In this document: positions 24,443 through 35,150 of the stretch, one piece after another
Numbering within the stretch: the stretch's first letter is position 1
How the letters are laid out: each line of letters starts with the position of its first letter
Assembly (NCBI GenBank): GCA_951230915.1
Contig: OX579636.1
Location: forward strand, 7,517,001-7,581,000
DNA: 64,000 nucleotides
Source of the DNA: Antitrichia curtipendula
Taxonomy: Eukaryota > Streptophyta > Bryopsida > Hypnales > Leucodontaceae
Direction: 5' to 3'
Translations under genes and position numbers: made by a program
Notes under the pieces: generated by a model
Seen by the model: the letters and a program-made list of their open reading frames with translations, nothing else
Told to the model about the DNA's origin: nothing
The model's database searches: none

Positions 24443-26705
24443 TGGACGTAGAGGATGTAGCAGGAGGTTCGGGACCTAGAGGTGACCCCCCAGGAGGTTT
24501 GGTACCTGCAGGTGAACCCCCAGGTAGAAGGAAGAGAGGAAACAGAGAAACCTTGGATTAGGGCACACTTAATGCCGAAGAGGTTATGGCAAAGCCTGGG
24601 TGGTTGGAGGCAGATGGCCCATGGACAAGAGTGATATATCGTCAATATATAGATTGGGCCTACATCAACCGCCATTGGCCACACGACCGGTACAAGGTGC
24701 ACGTGAAATCTGGCGTGGTAAATATTGACCAGTGCCAACATCCGCACTTCAAGAAGAGGATGATTGAAGTATCATTGGCACTTTGGGGGGCAAGATCCAA
24801 GAAAGACGGGACACTTTCATTGTGCCAAATGGCATATGCGGAGGTTTTTCTTGGCAAGGATGTGGACTGGAGCAGCTTTTTGGGCAAATCGCGGAATAAT
24901 ACATTTCCAAATCGAACTCGCCACATTGCACCAAATCCTACTGTGCCGTTGGACAATGTACCAAATCTTGCCGTGCCATTGGATGATGTCCAAAATGTGC
25001 AAATGGACGTGGTTCCACTGGCAGAGCGTCCAGGGACGGAGTTGATGGAGATAGAAGTTGGTCAGGGCAGCGGTCCAGATGTAAACCAACAAGCTGTGAT
25101 TGGTGGAGTGCAAGCTGACGGTGAAGAAGTAATTCGCTTGCGCCAATTAGTACAAACACTGCAAGCAGAAAAAGAAGAAACACGACGACAACATGCTGCA
25201 GTGTTGGAAGTTCATCATGCAAGGATGCGGGCCGTTCAAGATGAAAATGTGCGCCTCATCGCACGTGAAGCCGAGCTCGTAGAGCGTGAAAGGTGGGTCA
25301 GCACAGACTCAGTTCCACCACTTGATCTTGTAGTGGAACGTGCTACATACGGTGCAGATGAAGACACACCAGGCCCGAGCAATACATCTAAGTTTGTGCT
25401 GCGATCACGATCCACTTTTCCAAGTTCAGAAAGTGCCACATTGGATATTATGCGTGCACGTGCTGAGCGAGTTGAAGCAGAGCTTGGAAGTACTCGCACA
25501 AACATGGAAGAAGTAACAAACGCCATGCGTGCTTTGGAACTTCGTGCCAACAATGCCGAGGCAGAGGTGGCGGTGGTTACTGCAGCTCGAACAACCTTGG
25601 AGCAGACCATGACCGCATTGAGTGCTGAAAATATGCGGTTGGTTCAAAATCCTCAGAAGGAGCAAAGGCTGCTTCAAATGTGCAACATGAAGTTGACATG
25701 CATCTTAGCGCTAAAAGAGGCTGAGCAAATGCAACGTGAAGTGAGGAGAGTGGCTGCAGAATTCAATGATGGCGGTCAACGTTATTTTGGCTTGACCTCG
25801 TGGCGTCGGGTGGCAGAAATGTTCACCGATGATTTGCCAACGTATAGGGAGAATCCAAGCATCGATTGGAATGCCCGTCCAGACTTGGAATTCCAATATA
25901 ATATCGATTGCCAACGGTACGGGCCACGCAACAACGATGGCATTATGCCACTAGTGTGGCCTTCCGTTCCAGATTTTGTAAAAGATGGAACAACATGTAT
26001 AATGTGCCAACAACCGTTTGGCCCCGAGGGTGGATGGAATCTTGGTACATGTGGCCATCTATACCACCCCGTGTATCTTATTCCACACATGGTCACCAAA
26101 AAGAGATGTGCGCAATGCAGGGCTCCATTTCATGCATGACTGTACAAAACGTTTGGCCTTGAAGACCACATGCCTCAACATTACGAGTACAATGAAGAAA
26201 ATTTACCGGGCCCCGGTAATAGAGTACATTGGGGGTCCGACATGACATGGCTTTGGAAGTGGGGCCACCACAACCGACACCTCCGGCAGGAACGGTGGCT
26301 GACATACCATGGACGAGTGACAACCAAGTGACAGAGGTGATCAGGAGGGTGTTTGGAGACAGTGATCCAGGGCGTCGACTATATTTTGGTCAGATTGCCG
26401 GTGGATATTGGGACCCAGAACGCTTAATTTTTATACGCGCACCACATCCACAACGCATCATGTTTAACTCTCAAGGCCAGCCAGTCAGATTTGAGGGGGA
26501 ATTGAGCTATGAGGAAGAAATGGCGTACACTGAAGACAATACCTTCCATGAGCCAGCCCTCGTGAATGACATTTTTTCCCACTTACATGATAGATACGAT
26601 ATAGAAGCACTTCATCTTCTGAGGACTTTTGAATCGCAAGAAGAACTGCAACGATTTTTGAGAAATAGCATAGCACGCGGCGTTGTAATCGAAGATGTAG
26701 ACTAG
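24443..26705 (+). pseudogene. Coiled-coil RING-finger cargo gene, copy B
   Basis: The ATG at 24443 follows a good acceptor (CATTTTACAG). After a Gly/Pro-rich N-terminus and an in-frame TAG at 24559-24561 comes a conserved block, including HFKKRMIEVS and MAYAEVFLGKDVDW, shared with copies A and C. A long coiled coil (about 25100-25760) follows. The RING (25994-26135) has CIMC, CGHLYHPVY and CAQC; the sixth ligand is Tyr, where copy A keeps Cys, as expected from a TGT-to-TAT change. The TGA at 26137-26139 sits where copy A has Arg, so the frame once continued. After a frame change the C-terminal domain (26229-26705) contains IAGGYWDPERLIFIR. The gene probably encoded an E3 ubiquitin ligase-like protein of about 700 residues. 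Its target is unknown. Confidence 0.82.
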
Positions 26706-26954
26706 ATTGTGTATAACTAGATAGATGTATAGAATTAAATACTGGAAGTTGTACAAAGCGAACGTATGTCATTATGTAAAGCCTTTATTAGTTTACCATG
26801 TACTTCAACGGATTTATAAAATATGTACATTTATTGTTTTCTTTCCACCTCGTGTATTGTTGCTTCGCCTTTGTCAATTTTTGTAATCTATTGGACCTTT
26901 TTGTAATAGTATAGAAGAAGCTTGTATGCTTAGATGGTAGGTAAAAGAGTGTTC

Positions 26955-27600
26955 TATTTTATTTTTGGTGAAGCCCTAAAGTCTGAAGTCCATTTTTTGG
27001 CCCAAACCACCCTAAACCACCACTTTTGCTATGTTCACCTATGAATTAAATTTTCCAATTTATTTTTTGAATCGAACCAAAGGATCTTGTTCTACATTTG
27101 TCTTAGATGACGTGATAAAAAATTTGTGATGTTTGACCGTATGGATTGAAAGTTATTAGCATTCGAAGTGAAAGAAACAAATTTATTTTAAGAAGTTGCT
27201 AGGATTGCCCGCTCCACAAAAAACCATAACTTTTCCATTCCTAATCCAAATGGGATGAATGAAAGCCTCCCATTTAAAAGAAAATATAATCCAACTGGGA
27301 AAAAAATATACAAATTTGTATTTCATTTTTTTGTGGATTTCTTTGTCTACCCAGAGTCTTGGACCGCCCGGTGTCCCGATCTCCCCTGTTTGAGGTTATT
27401 GTGGCATACCCTTTGCTCCTGGGCACCGATTGGAACAGAAATTGTATTATGAATAAACTCATAAGTTTATCTATCATTCCATGTTATCATTCTTATGAAA
27501 AAGTTTTCAAAAGTTTCAGTAAAAAATGAGATCATAGGAGCCTATCGAAAATCCATTTTGTCCCTTGCAGAAAGGACAATGAGAGTATGTTACTTTAGGG
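26955..27600 (+). repeat. 3' module after RING gene B (long version)
   Basis: It begins about 250 bases after the gene's last stop. It has CCCTAAAGTCTGAAGTCC, AAAGGATCTTGTTC, TTTGACCGTATGGATTG and GTTATTAGCATTCGAAGTGA. Further on come TTGCCCGCTCC, CCATAACTTTTCC, TCCAAATGGGATGAATGAAA and GGGCACCGATTGGAAC. The longer right half matches 46560-47090 and 58590-59040. Confidence 0.75.
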
Positions 27601-28904
27601 GCTAAGAAATAAAAACAATGGAAATTCTTTATCAAAGCAAGAAATAAGTAACAAATTATTTGATTGCTTCATATTTGATGAAATCTCCTTTAAGTCTTTA
27701 GAATTAAACCAAAAAATAATTCACGTTTTGTAACTTTTGTTCTATTAGTTTTAATGTTTTTTTAATTGGACTATTGATTGACTACTCCCTCATGTTTATT
27801 TTTAAATCCAAAGTTTACAAATTAAAGTATTGAACATTTTCCATTTTTTCTCAAATGGCATTATGGAAATCAAATGATCAAAGTTTAATATCTTGCAATT
27901 GCTAACTTGATAAGGTCACACTACATGAAATTTATTTGAAAATCAATTGAAATAAATGACTTTATGAATGGCGATCCTATACTTGAAAGTCTTAAATTGA
28001 ATAGATTCTAATTTTTTTTTTTTCATTTCATTTCAAGGTGAACATGGAGAAATGCCAACTTGGATTTTTTTTTGGCAATAATTAGCATAGGGCCTACATG
28101 GCTACATGGATTAATATTTTTGAATTTCTTGCCATATAGTCAGTGTAAAATCAATTTAGCAACTTCTCTAATTCGAAATTCAATAACAAACTTTAATCCC
28201 TAGAATCCTAGATGCCCAAGGCATGTTTTGAGCTTCTACAAATTTGCTCTAAATTGAACAAAATGTTAACATTTTGATTAGGTGACTAGGCGTATCAATT
28301 CCAAAAAAATTGTAACCATATAAATTCAAACAAGACATATTAGGGGCTCATAGGTTGCTAAAACACAACAATATCACTTATAGAGTAAAAGATTATAATG
28401 TTTGAACATGAGGGTGTTAAAACTACAAAAATGATGTAAAGTCTTCCAATCCTCTTTTCAGTTTTCACAAGTAAAATTAAAAAAAATTTAGACCACAAAA
28501 TTATGAGGTTAAATTGCCGAACATGTATAACCCCAAACAATTTATGGCTTTTAAAAATATACTCCATATTTTTTTTTAAATAAAAAAAAAAATTTGAATG
28601 TGATTTTTTCTCCAAGATCTTGTGTTTTCGAGGCACATTTCTAAAAGCTCTCAATGCTACAAGAAGTCAAGATTGCAATGGGTACCCTTGCACAAAGTCT
28701 TGAAATGAAAAATCACTATCATTTATTTTTAAGAATAGACTATTGATGCTATAACTAGACTTCAAGAAGAACTTACTAAAAATAGCAACTTGGATACTAC
28801 TAGAAATAGCAACTTGGTTAGGTTTTATTTAACTTCAAAGTTTTGCCAACACCAGATTTGGGTGCTTCGGGCATTTAAGCCAAAAATCCAATCCCACCCG
28901 TCCA
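27601..28904. other. AT-rich interior, no gene; partly duplicated at 8400-8960
   Basis: No coding potential is recognised. The part 28200-28800 is a diverged duplicate of 8400-8960 in the same orientation, which places shared element DNA on both sides of the giant insertion's left edge. Confidence 0.5.
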
Positions 28905-29560
28905 GTCTATTTTTCCGTCCACAGAACCGTCTAGTTACCCGTCCACTTACCCGTCCGCCCGCCCGTCCACTTACCCGTCTAGATGCCCGTCCACCCGCCC
29001 GTCCAATTACCCGTCTACTTACCCGTCCAAATGCTCGTCCACCCGCCCGTCAAATTACCCGTCCACTTACCCGTCCAAATGCCCGTCCACCCGCCCGTCC
29101 AGTTACCTGTCCACATGCCCCTTCAACATGCCCGTCCAGTTACCCGTCCACCCGCCCGTCCAGTTACCCGTCCACCCGCCCGTCCACATGCCCGTCCACC
29201 CGCCCGTCCAGTTTTCCATCTACATACCCGTCCATCCCGCCCGTCCAGATACCCGTCCACACAACCGCCCCCCCTCCCGTCCACATGCCCGTCCACCTGC
29301 CCGTCTAGTTTTCCATCTACATACCCGTCCATCCCGCCCGTCCAGATACCCGTCCACACAACCGCCCCCCCTCCCGTCCACATGCCTGTCTAGATGCCCG
29401 TCCACCCTCCTGTCCACCCGCCCGTCCACATGGTCGTCCAGTTTTCCGTCCAGATACCCGTCCATCCCGCCCGTTCAAAAACCCGTCCATCCGGCCCGTT
29501 CCGTGCCCGTCGACGGAAGCTCGCCGCCCGTCGGCGAAGAACGTCCATCCATTTCCGTAG
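28905..29560. repeat. GC-rich array 4 (12-bp unit) at the right end
   Basis: The basic unit is 12 bp, CCCGTCCACTTA / CCCGTCCACCCG / CCCGTCCAAATG, repeated more than 30 times. A 97-bp higher-order duplication starts at 29211 and 29308 (GTTTTCCATCTACATACCCG). Long Pro/Val/Arg-rich open frames on both strands are products of the array, not genes. It lies directly inside the right terminal repeat. Confidence 0.93.
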
Positions 29561-29595
29561 TTTTCATCCTCTGTCAACGGTTCTCGTCCAGATTT

Positions 29596-29678
29596 CATCC
29601 TGACAGACGCCGGGGTTGAATCCTGACGTCCGTCCGGACATGCTGACAGACGGACAGGACGTGACGGGGACAACCCTG
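29596..29678 (-). repeat. Right terminal and subterminal repeat of the giant hAT
   Basis: It ends in GACAACCCTG, the inverse of the left end. The subterminal block GGTTGAATCCTGACGTCCGT is shared with the small element at 15216-15240. The copy of ATTATAAG at 29679-29686 completes the target duplication. Confidence 0.88.
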
Positions 29679-29686
29679 ATTATAAG
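29679..29686. repeat. Target-site duplication, right copy (ATTATAAG)
   Basis: Exact copy of 11085-11092, immediately outside the right terminal repeat. Confidence 0.9.
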
Positions 29687-29817
29687 TCTATGTCAAGTTT
29701 TAAAGTTTCAAGAACAATACTCCGCTCAAAATGTAGACTTCTGGAACTGAAGGAATGCGTGATTTTTTATTTCTGAAGTTTAGAATTGTACAAACGTTTG
29801 CTATGTCACTTGTAGGA

Positions 29818-30115
29818 AGCCGCTTGCCCGCCCGTCCACCCGCCCACCTTCTTGTCCGCCTGCCCTCTTACTGCACCGTCCGCCACACGATTGGCCCAAC
29901 CGTGGCGATCTAGAACGGCGTCTGTCCACCCATCCACCCGTCCACATGTACACGCATCCACCGTCCACCTCGGTCCATCCGCCTTTCATCAGTGGCCATG
30001 CAATCCATTGGGGGACGGATTTGGATCGCATGATCTTGGCGTCCACCTTCATGTCGTCCAATGCAGACGACAACGTTTGCCAATGGACGGTTTGAAAGGT
30101 GGGGCGGATGGCTCA
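29818..30115. repeat. Degenerate GC-rich array 5' of RING copy C
   Basis: CCCGTCCACC, GTCCGCC and CCATCCACCCGTCCACATG words without a strict period. It lies outside the giant element, 130 bases beyond its right end and about 220 bases before the ATG of RING copy C. Confidence 0.78.
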
Positions 30116-30332
30116 ATTCTTCACAGTCGTCTGCCTTTTGGAGTAGGTGATCCAGTGCCTTCAGGAATTTGCGTGCCTCTTTCGACTTGGTGTATAGCGG
30201 TTGTGTTTGGATATTAAATTGCTTTTAGCAATTTAGTTTCAATTTTTTTCTACGACTTCTTTGGTACGCAGCATATTGTTAAAATTAATTTGAACTTTGT
30301 AATCAATTTATTTCATTTCAATTAAGGTTACC

Positions 30333-30900
30333 ATGTCACGTGGAACGCCATCAAAAGGAAGTCGAAGGGCAAACCACAAGAATTTAATTGGAGAGAGTGG
30401 AATGATCAATTGTGATAGCGGAACTTGGATGGAAAGATGAGCCTACAATGTGCAAGAAGTACGTGAAAATGATGCATGTCTCCAAACTTTGGACAAATGA
30501 TCACTTAGAGAAGCAACACCACCAATGGAAAGGACAAGTGAGCACATGTTTGAGCGAATACTTTAAAAGAAGATACATCGAAGTTTCCCGTGTTATGTCA
30601 ATTGCAAGCGCAAAACCAAATGTCATGAATTATACTCTCATGGCTATGATTTGGGCGGAGATTATACTGCACAAAGATGTTAATTGGTGCACATTGATAG
30701 GGCGCAATGTGGAGAACTTCACTCGCTAGGACGCAATGACTGATACAACGTGAGTTGGGTCAAGCGATTGCATGCCAAAGTGGTCCAATCAAGGCTATGC
30801 ACAACAATCTTTGATTGTGTACAGGGATGTAGAAGATGAATGGACGGATGATAATGATACTCCTATACATGTTGTCAAGTAGAGAGGCCTTGCCTTGTGT
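30333..30900 (+). pseudogene. Coiled-coil RING gene, copy C, N-terminal remnant
   Basis: An ATG at 30333 follows an acceptor-like TTTCAATTAAG. After one frame change (near 30410) the block FKRRYIEVSRVMSIAS...MAMIWAEIILHKDVNWCTLIGR aligns with FKKRMIEVSLALWGAR...MAYAEVFLGKDVDWSSFLGK of copy B. The frame stops at about 30729, and only a weak continuation is readable to about 30900. No RING finger was found downstream, so it is truncated. Confidence 0.72.
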
Positions 30901-33600
30901 AGTATTAAAATCTATAGGAAGAAGTGCGCAATAGCTTTAATTTTGTTAATTTTCCAATTTTCTATAGAACTATGGCACTTAAGTTGTTAATACCTGGTTA
31001 TTATCATTTAGCAAGGACTTTACTATTGAATCTTATCTATGGATGGATAGAAATGGATGAATGGAGTGTGAGCTATTGTGGTAGTGGAAATTGTCTTATG
31101 AAGCAGTTGAAATTGATTTTTGATTGATTATGAAATGCAGTCTGGAAGAGAGTCCAAAGCTCCTACGATAGTGGCCGGCAGTGTGTGTGGGAGCGATCAA
31201 TAGTTGTGCTAGTGTTGGAGATTAAATGTGGTGAGGAGGTCTATTGTGCTAGTGCTAGTGTTTAATTCTGTGAGTGTACTAGATCGATTGATTTAATGGA
31301 GTAAGACAATGAAGAATGAGAGATAATTGTAAATTTGATGATGAAATATAATGCGGAAATTATGAAATGAGTGTGCTATATTCAATTGTGTGGAAACTGT
31401 GTGTGTCAGTTGTGATTGTAGAGTTGTGCTGAGTGTTGTGTCTATGGATTTAATCATGTGAGGAATTTCTATCGTTGTGGCTGAATGCAAATACTTGATT
31501 GTATTTGGTTTTAATTGTTTTATCAATAGTGTATGGACTAATTGCATGGTATGTGTCAATGTGTATGAGCATGATATTATTGAGTGTTGTATGAGGAGAA
31601 CTAGGAGGTCAATCTATAGGAACAATGTGATTAAACATATATGGAGAGTGAGTCTATAGACTGGGATCAATAGAATTAGAAAATGAGTGATTTAAAAGCA
31701 AATTGAGAGTTGTCTTAATTGAATCTAAGGAAATGTAAATTTTGTAATCAATGGGATTATTTAAAGCCTGAGTATAAAAGAAAGATGTAAGCGGCTCTTG
31801 AAGTAAATATTATCAAAAGCCCAATTGGAGTAAAATTGGAGTTAACGAGTACCAAGGATAATCAATAGTTGGTGAAACATGTGATCTGTGATGAGCAATT
31901 GGTCAATGTGGAATTATCAATGGAAGATGTTGAAAGATCAAAGAAGTAAAAAGACCAACAGAAACTGTACTAGCCAGTTGGTGAGGTTGACAAGGAAGCA
32001 AGCAGACTAAGCTGAATCAATAGATTTGCATACACCTGATAAGTTTCCAACCTTGGTTTTAATTATAATAAATTTGGTTTTATCCATTGTATGAGTCGAA
32101 GACTCGGAGTGAAATATTCCCAAATCCTTTAATTGTATACAACTTGGGGTTAATTCAGTTTCCCTTAGGAATTACCTATAATGCATCCATACCTCTCTGA
32201 GAACAAACTTAAATTATAGGAATTTATTAATGGTTCATCCATAATAAAAATCCATCTACACCTTAGGAAAGTGCTGGACTTCTAATTGCAACTAGACTTG
32301 GCCGAAAAATAAAGGGCCCCGTGATTTACTAAAATATATGTGCAAGCTCATAAAATTTCCATAATCCATCATAAAGTCCCAATGAAATATCACATGTCTA
32401 TATAAAATAGTTGGTGTTGCTCATAAACCGCATAAGTTCCCTTCTAGGAAGGTTCCACCACCAAAATGAGTGACACAGCCTCTCTAGGACTCTAAATTGA
32501 GAATAAAACATTTCTTTGAAAAGCTAACAATAGTATCTACAAACCCTCAAAAAATTCAACTCAAAATATCATATTGTCCGACTTTTATAGTTGGTCAAAG
32601 TTCACTCTCTCCAATTCAAAGGCAGCTCAACACTACTCTTCTTTCAAGCCCATAACTTTCACATGTAAACTTCAAACCGATTGTGTGATATCTCTATAGA
32701 AAATTAACACAATAATCTACACACTTTTTACATTTCAACACAAAGTAAAATATTATTAGACTTTACAGTCGGTCTAAGTTCTCATTTTTCAAATGAAAGG
32801 CAACCTCTCACTACTTCGCCTCTAAACCTATATCTTTTGCATCCTAAGTCCAAGCTAAGAGAATGATAACTTTTTAGAAATCTAACATCTAAACACGTAC
32901 TCTCATATAATCTCAAAGACAAAAAAATTCTCACCCAAAAGTTATAAGCCTTCAAAAATTTTGCCCTCTCACTTCATGACAATTATCCTTCTTACTCCGT
33001 GACAATTATTTTTCTCTCACTCCATCAAGCATAACTTCCACACAAAAACTCCAAATTAAGCAAGTGATAGGTTTATGAAAACCTCAAAATTAGATGAACA
33101 AGCTCATAAAATTTCATTACAAAAACTCCCATGTACAATCTGTTATGTCTCTTTAAAGTCTCGGTTTCCCTTAAACAAACTATGAGGAGGAAAAAGAAGC
33201 CCTCCACCTTATCTTCCACCTCATCCTCCATCCCCTCCACCTAAGCAAATGAATTTTGGCCTCTAAAATGCCACATGGACCACAATTCATTCATTAGCCA
33301 CGCTTTTCTCCCTATAACTCTATCCTTATTTCCTACATGGCAACTATGTAGCCTTCAAATCTTTTTTTTAAAATTAAAAAAAAAAGGTAAAACAAACTTC
33401 ACCTTCTCATTTAACAATTTCAAATCTAGAAATAAAGTTTAAAATACTTTCAACTAAAGAAACAAAAAAACTAATGTCTAATGGTTGTCTAATAGAGGTA
33501 AAAAAGATAGAATCTTTTCTATGTGAATCTTTAGACTCTTCAAAAAACTTTTTAATTTGACAACAATTAATTATTTTTACATAGTATATGTATATACAAT
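30901..33600. other. No gene seen; includes a diverged tandem repeat
   Basis: GT-rich low-complexity text (TGTGCTAGTGTTG-type words) occupies 31140-31660. The rest is AT-rich without recognisable coding sequence, apart from the repeat at 32450-33130. Confidence 0.5.
32450..33130. repeat. Diverged tandem repeat, ~180-bp unit
   Basis: The segment starting GACTTTTATAGTTGGTC (32579) recurs as GACTTTACAGTCGGTC (about 32759), followed in both by a CAA-rich, CATAACTT-like and AGCTAA/ATTAACA-like series. Similar text occurs at 37080-37760, so both may come from the same element family. Confidence 0.45.
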
Positions 33601-33619
33601 GCGACACCGTGACATTTAG

Positions 33620-34384
33620 AGAGAGGCACAAACACAACAAAGAACGGCAAAATATTGTCTTTGAACATGATTTGCGAGAAGCAATGCGTAGAAGCCTCCA
33701 AGATCATGGTTGACAATATGAACATAGCGGGTCATATCAACGTGACTATGTTCAACGTGCCCCAGAATATAGAAAAGGTGGCCCATACTACAATTATGAC
33801 GTCCAAATTGGGTCTCAAAGCGAAAGAAGTACCTATGGTACTATGTACTATGATGGTTCTAGCCAAGGAGACTCTCAATACTATCCTAGATCCACTTTAG
33901 CTAATTCATACTATGACGACTCTTCCCAATTTGGTTCTTGAAGCGGAAGAGGAGGCCATGGAATTGCGCACCATAGTGGTTCTAGCCAAGGGGGATCACA
34001 ATACTATTCTTCGTCCACTGCACATGATTCACACTATGATAATGTCCTCCATATTGGCTCACAAAACAAAGGAAGAAGCCATGGAACCACACACTATGGT
34101 GGTTTTAGCCAAATAGGCTCCCAATACTATCCTAGATCCACTGGAGGTGGTACACATGGGACTCATGGAGGCTTTATTACGGAAGTTCAAGGAAAAGAGG
34201 GTCTCAACCTAGTGCTCTAGTTCCTCCTCCAACTTTGGAGAACCTCACTACATAAATTATGGACAAGTTGGTATACGAAGCAGATATGCAGACCAATACG
34301 GTGGTGGTCCATACATTGGAATACGTTCAGGCAGTTCAATAGGTCCAAGTCAAAGAGACGACACCGATTCAGATTCCGAATGAA
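33620..34384 (+). pseudogene. Gly/Ser/Gln/Tyr-rich protein remnant of unknown identity
   Basis: One frame reads FEHDLREAMRRSLQDHG, then a repetitive part with GSSQGDSQYYPRST, GSSQGGSQYYSSST and GGFSQIGSQYYPRST, broken by stops. After a frame change it ends DDTDSDSE and a TGA near 34384. The motif GSQYY recurs about every 40 residues. It could be the low-complexity tail of a DUF659-type hAT transposase, but it does not match the tail at 14030-15418 and the link is a guess. Confidence 0.4.
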
Positions 34385-34979
34385 GTAGAATGCGTTTGTT
34401 TAGTGGTTCTTTTAGAAATTGGTTCATTGATTCTACCCTTTGTGGAATATATAGTGTGGCTAGCATAGTACAAGGATTTTCAGTAAATTGTAGTCATGTA
34501 CTTTGCCGTTTTGATAAAAATATCTCTTATGCAAAGGATGTAGGTAGATTATTAGATATGTTATTATTTTTGTACTTAATACCATTGATGTGTAAGCGAT
34601 GGTGATTGTTAATATAAATATTGTATTGGATTATTCGGCCCCATTTTGTCATTTGAACATCAATGCTAAATCGCAAATGAAAAGTATAATCAAGCAATAT
34701 TTGAGCATACGGACTTTATGGGCTTTAGAACCTACTAGAATACTAGTGTATTCTTGTGCCGTTGCCACAACAATTTTGAAACTTTAAAAGTATTTTTTTA
34801 TTTTGAAAATAACTCCAAAATTCAGAACTTTGTTGCAATATGAAAAGTTGTCCCATACCGTTGCCACAACCAAAGTAAAAGTAAAAATAATTTACTAACT
34901 TTTTAATTCTTTAAAACTTCAAAGTTTAATAACTTTCACAATGTAGTATGAGAGGTTGCATTTTTTATTTGAATAGAAA
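34385..34979. other. AT-rich spacer, no gene seen
   Basis: Short open frames only, without recognisable motifs. Two GTTGCCACAAC words (about 34759 and 34861) hint at a short local duplication. Confidence 0.45.
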
Positions 34980-35150
34980 TCCATCGGATGGACTGAGTCC
35001 GTCAGATCGGGCAGATGCGGTCCAGTCATCCGATTCGACGGACGGCAGATCGTCCACTGCAACCCATCTGCTTGATTGGACGGACGCAGACTAGTCGTCC
35101 TATGCGGCGGATGACAAATCGTCCGTTGTAGTCCATCCGCCTCTCACTTT
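34980..35150. repeat. Short GC-rich block 5' of kinase copy C
   Basis: GC-rich, with GACGGACG, GATCGTCC and GTCCGTTG words and inverted pairs (for example TCATCCGATTCGACGG against GGCGGATGACAAATCG). It stands about 210 bases before the ATG of kinase copy C, as the other arrays stand before their genes. Confidence 0.65.

Larger units (their letters stand above)
11093..29678. mobile_element. Giant (18.6 kb) composite hAT-type transposon with cargo genes
   Basis: The ends are inverted: CAGGGTTGTC at 11093 and GACAACCCTG ending at 29678. They are bounded by a perfect 8-bp target duplication. The element encodes its own hAT transposase (12036-15418), a kinase-like gene on the minus strand (16746-18406) and a coiled-coil RING gene (24443-26705). 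Four GC-rich arrays with a shared CCGTC core lie at 11150-11700, 18840-19325, 23524-24175 and 28905-29560. The identical duplication argues for a fairly young insertion, yet all three genes carry stops, so this copy probably moved using transposase from elsewhere. Typical plant hAT elements are a few kb long. Overlapping the outline by chance is unlikely because the 293-bp element at 14991 has the same two ends. Confidence 0.88.

Noticed and set aside
28790..29619. Long Pro/Val/Arg-rich open frames on both strands in the 12-bp array
   Set aside because: They are open in several frames at once because a 12-bp unit without stops repeats; there is no start context or domain, so they are array by-products.
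33655..34116. Open frames starting at 33655 and 33913 (Met/Leu/Thr-rich)
   Set aside because: They overlap in another frame the GSQYY-type reading, which has clearer internal repetition; they are shadows.
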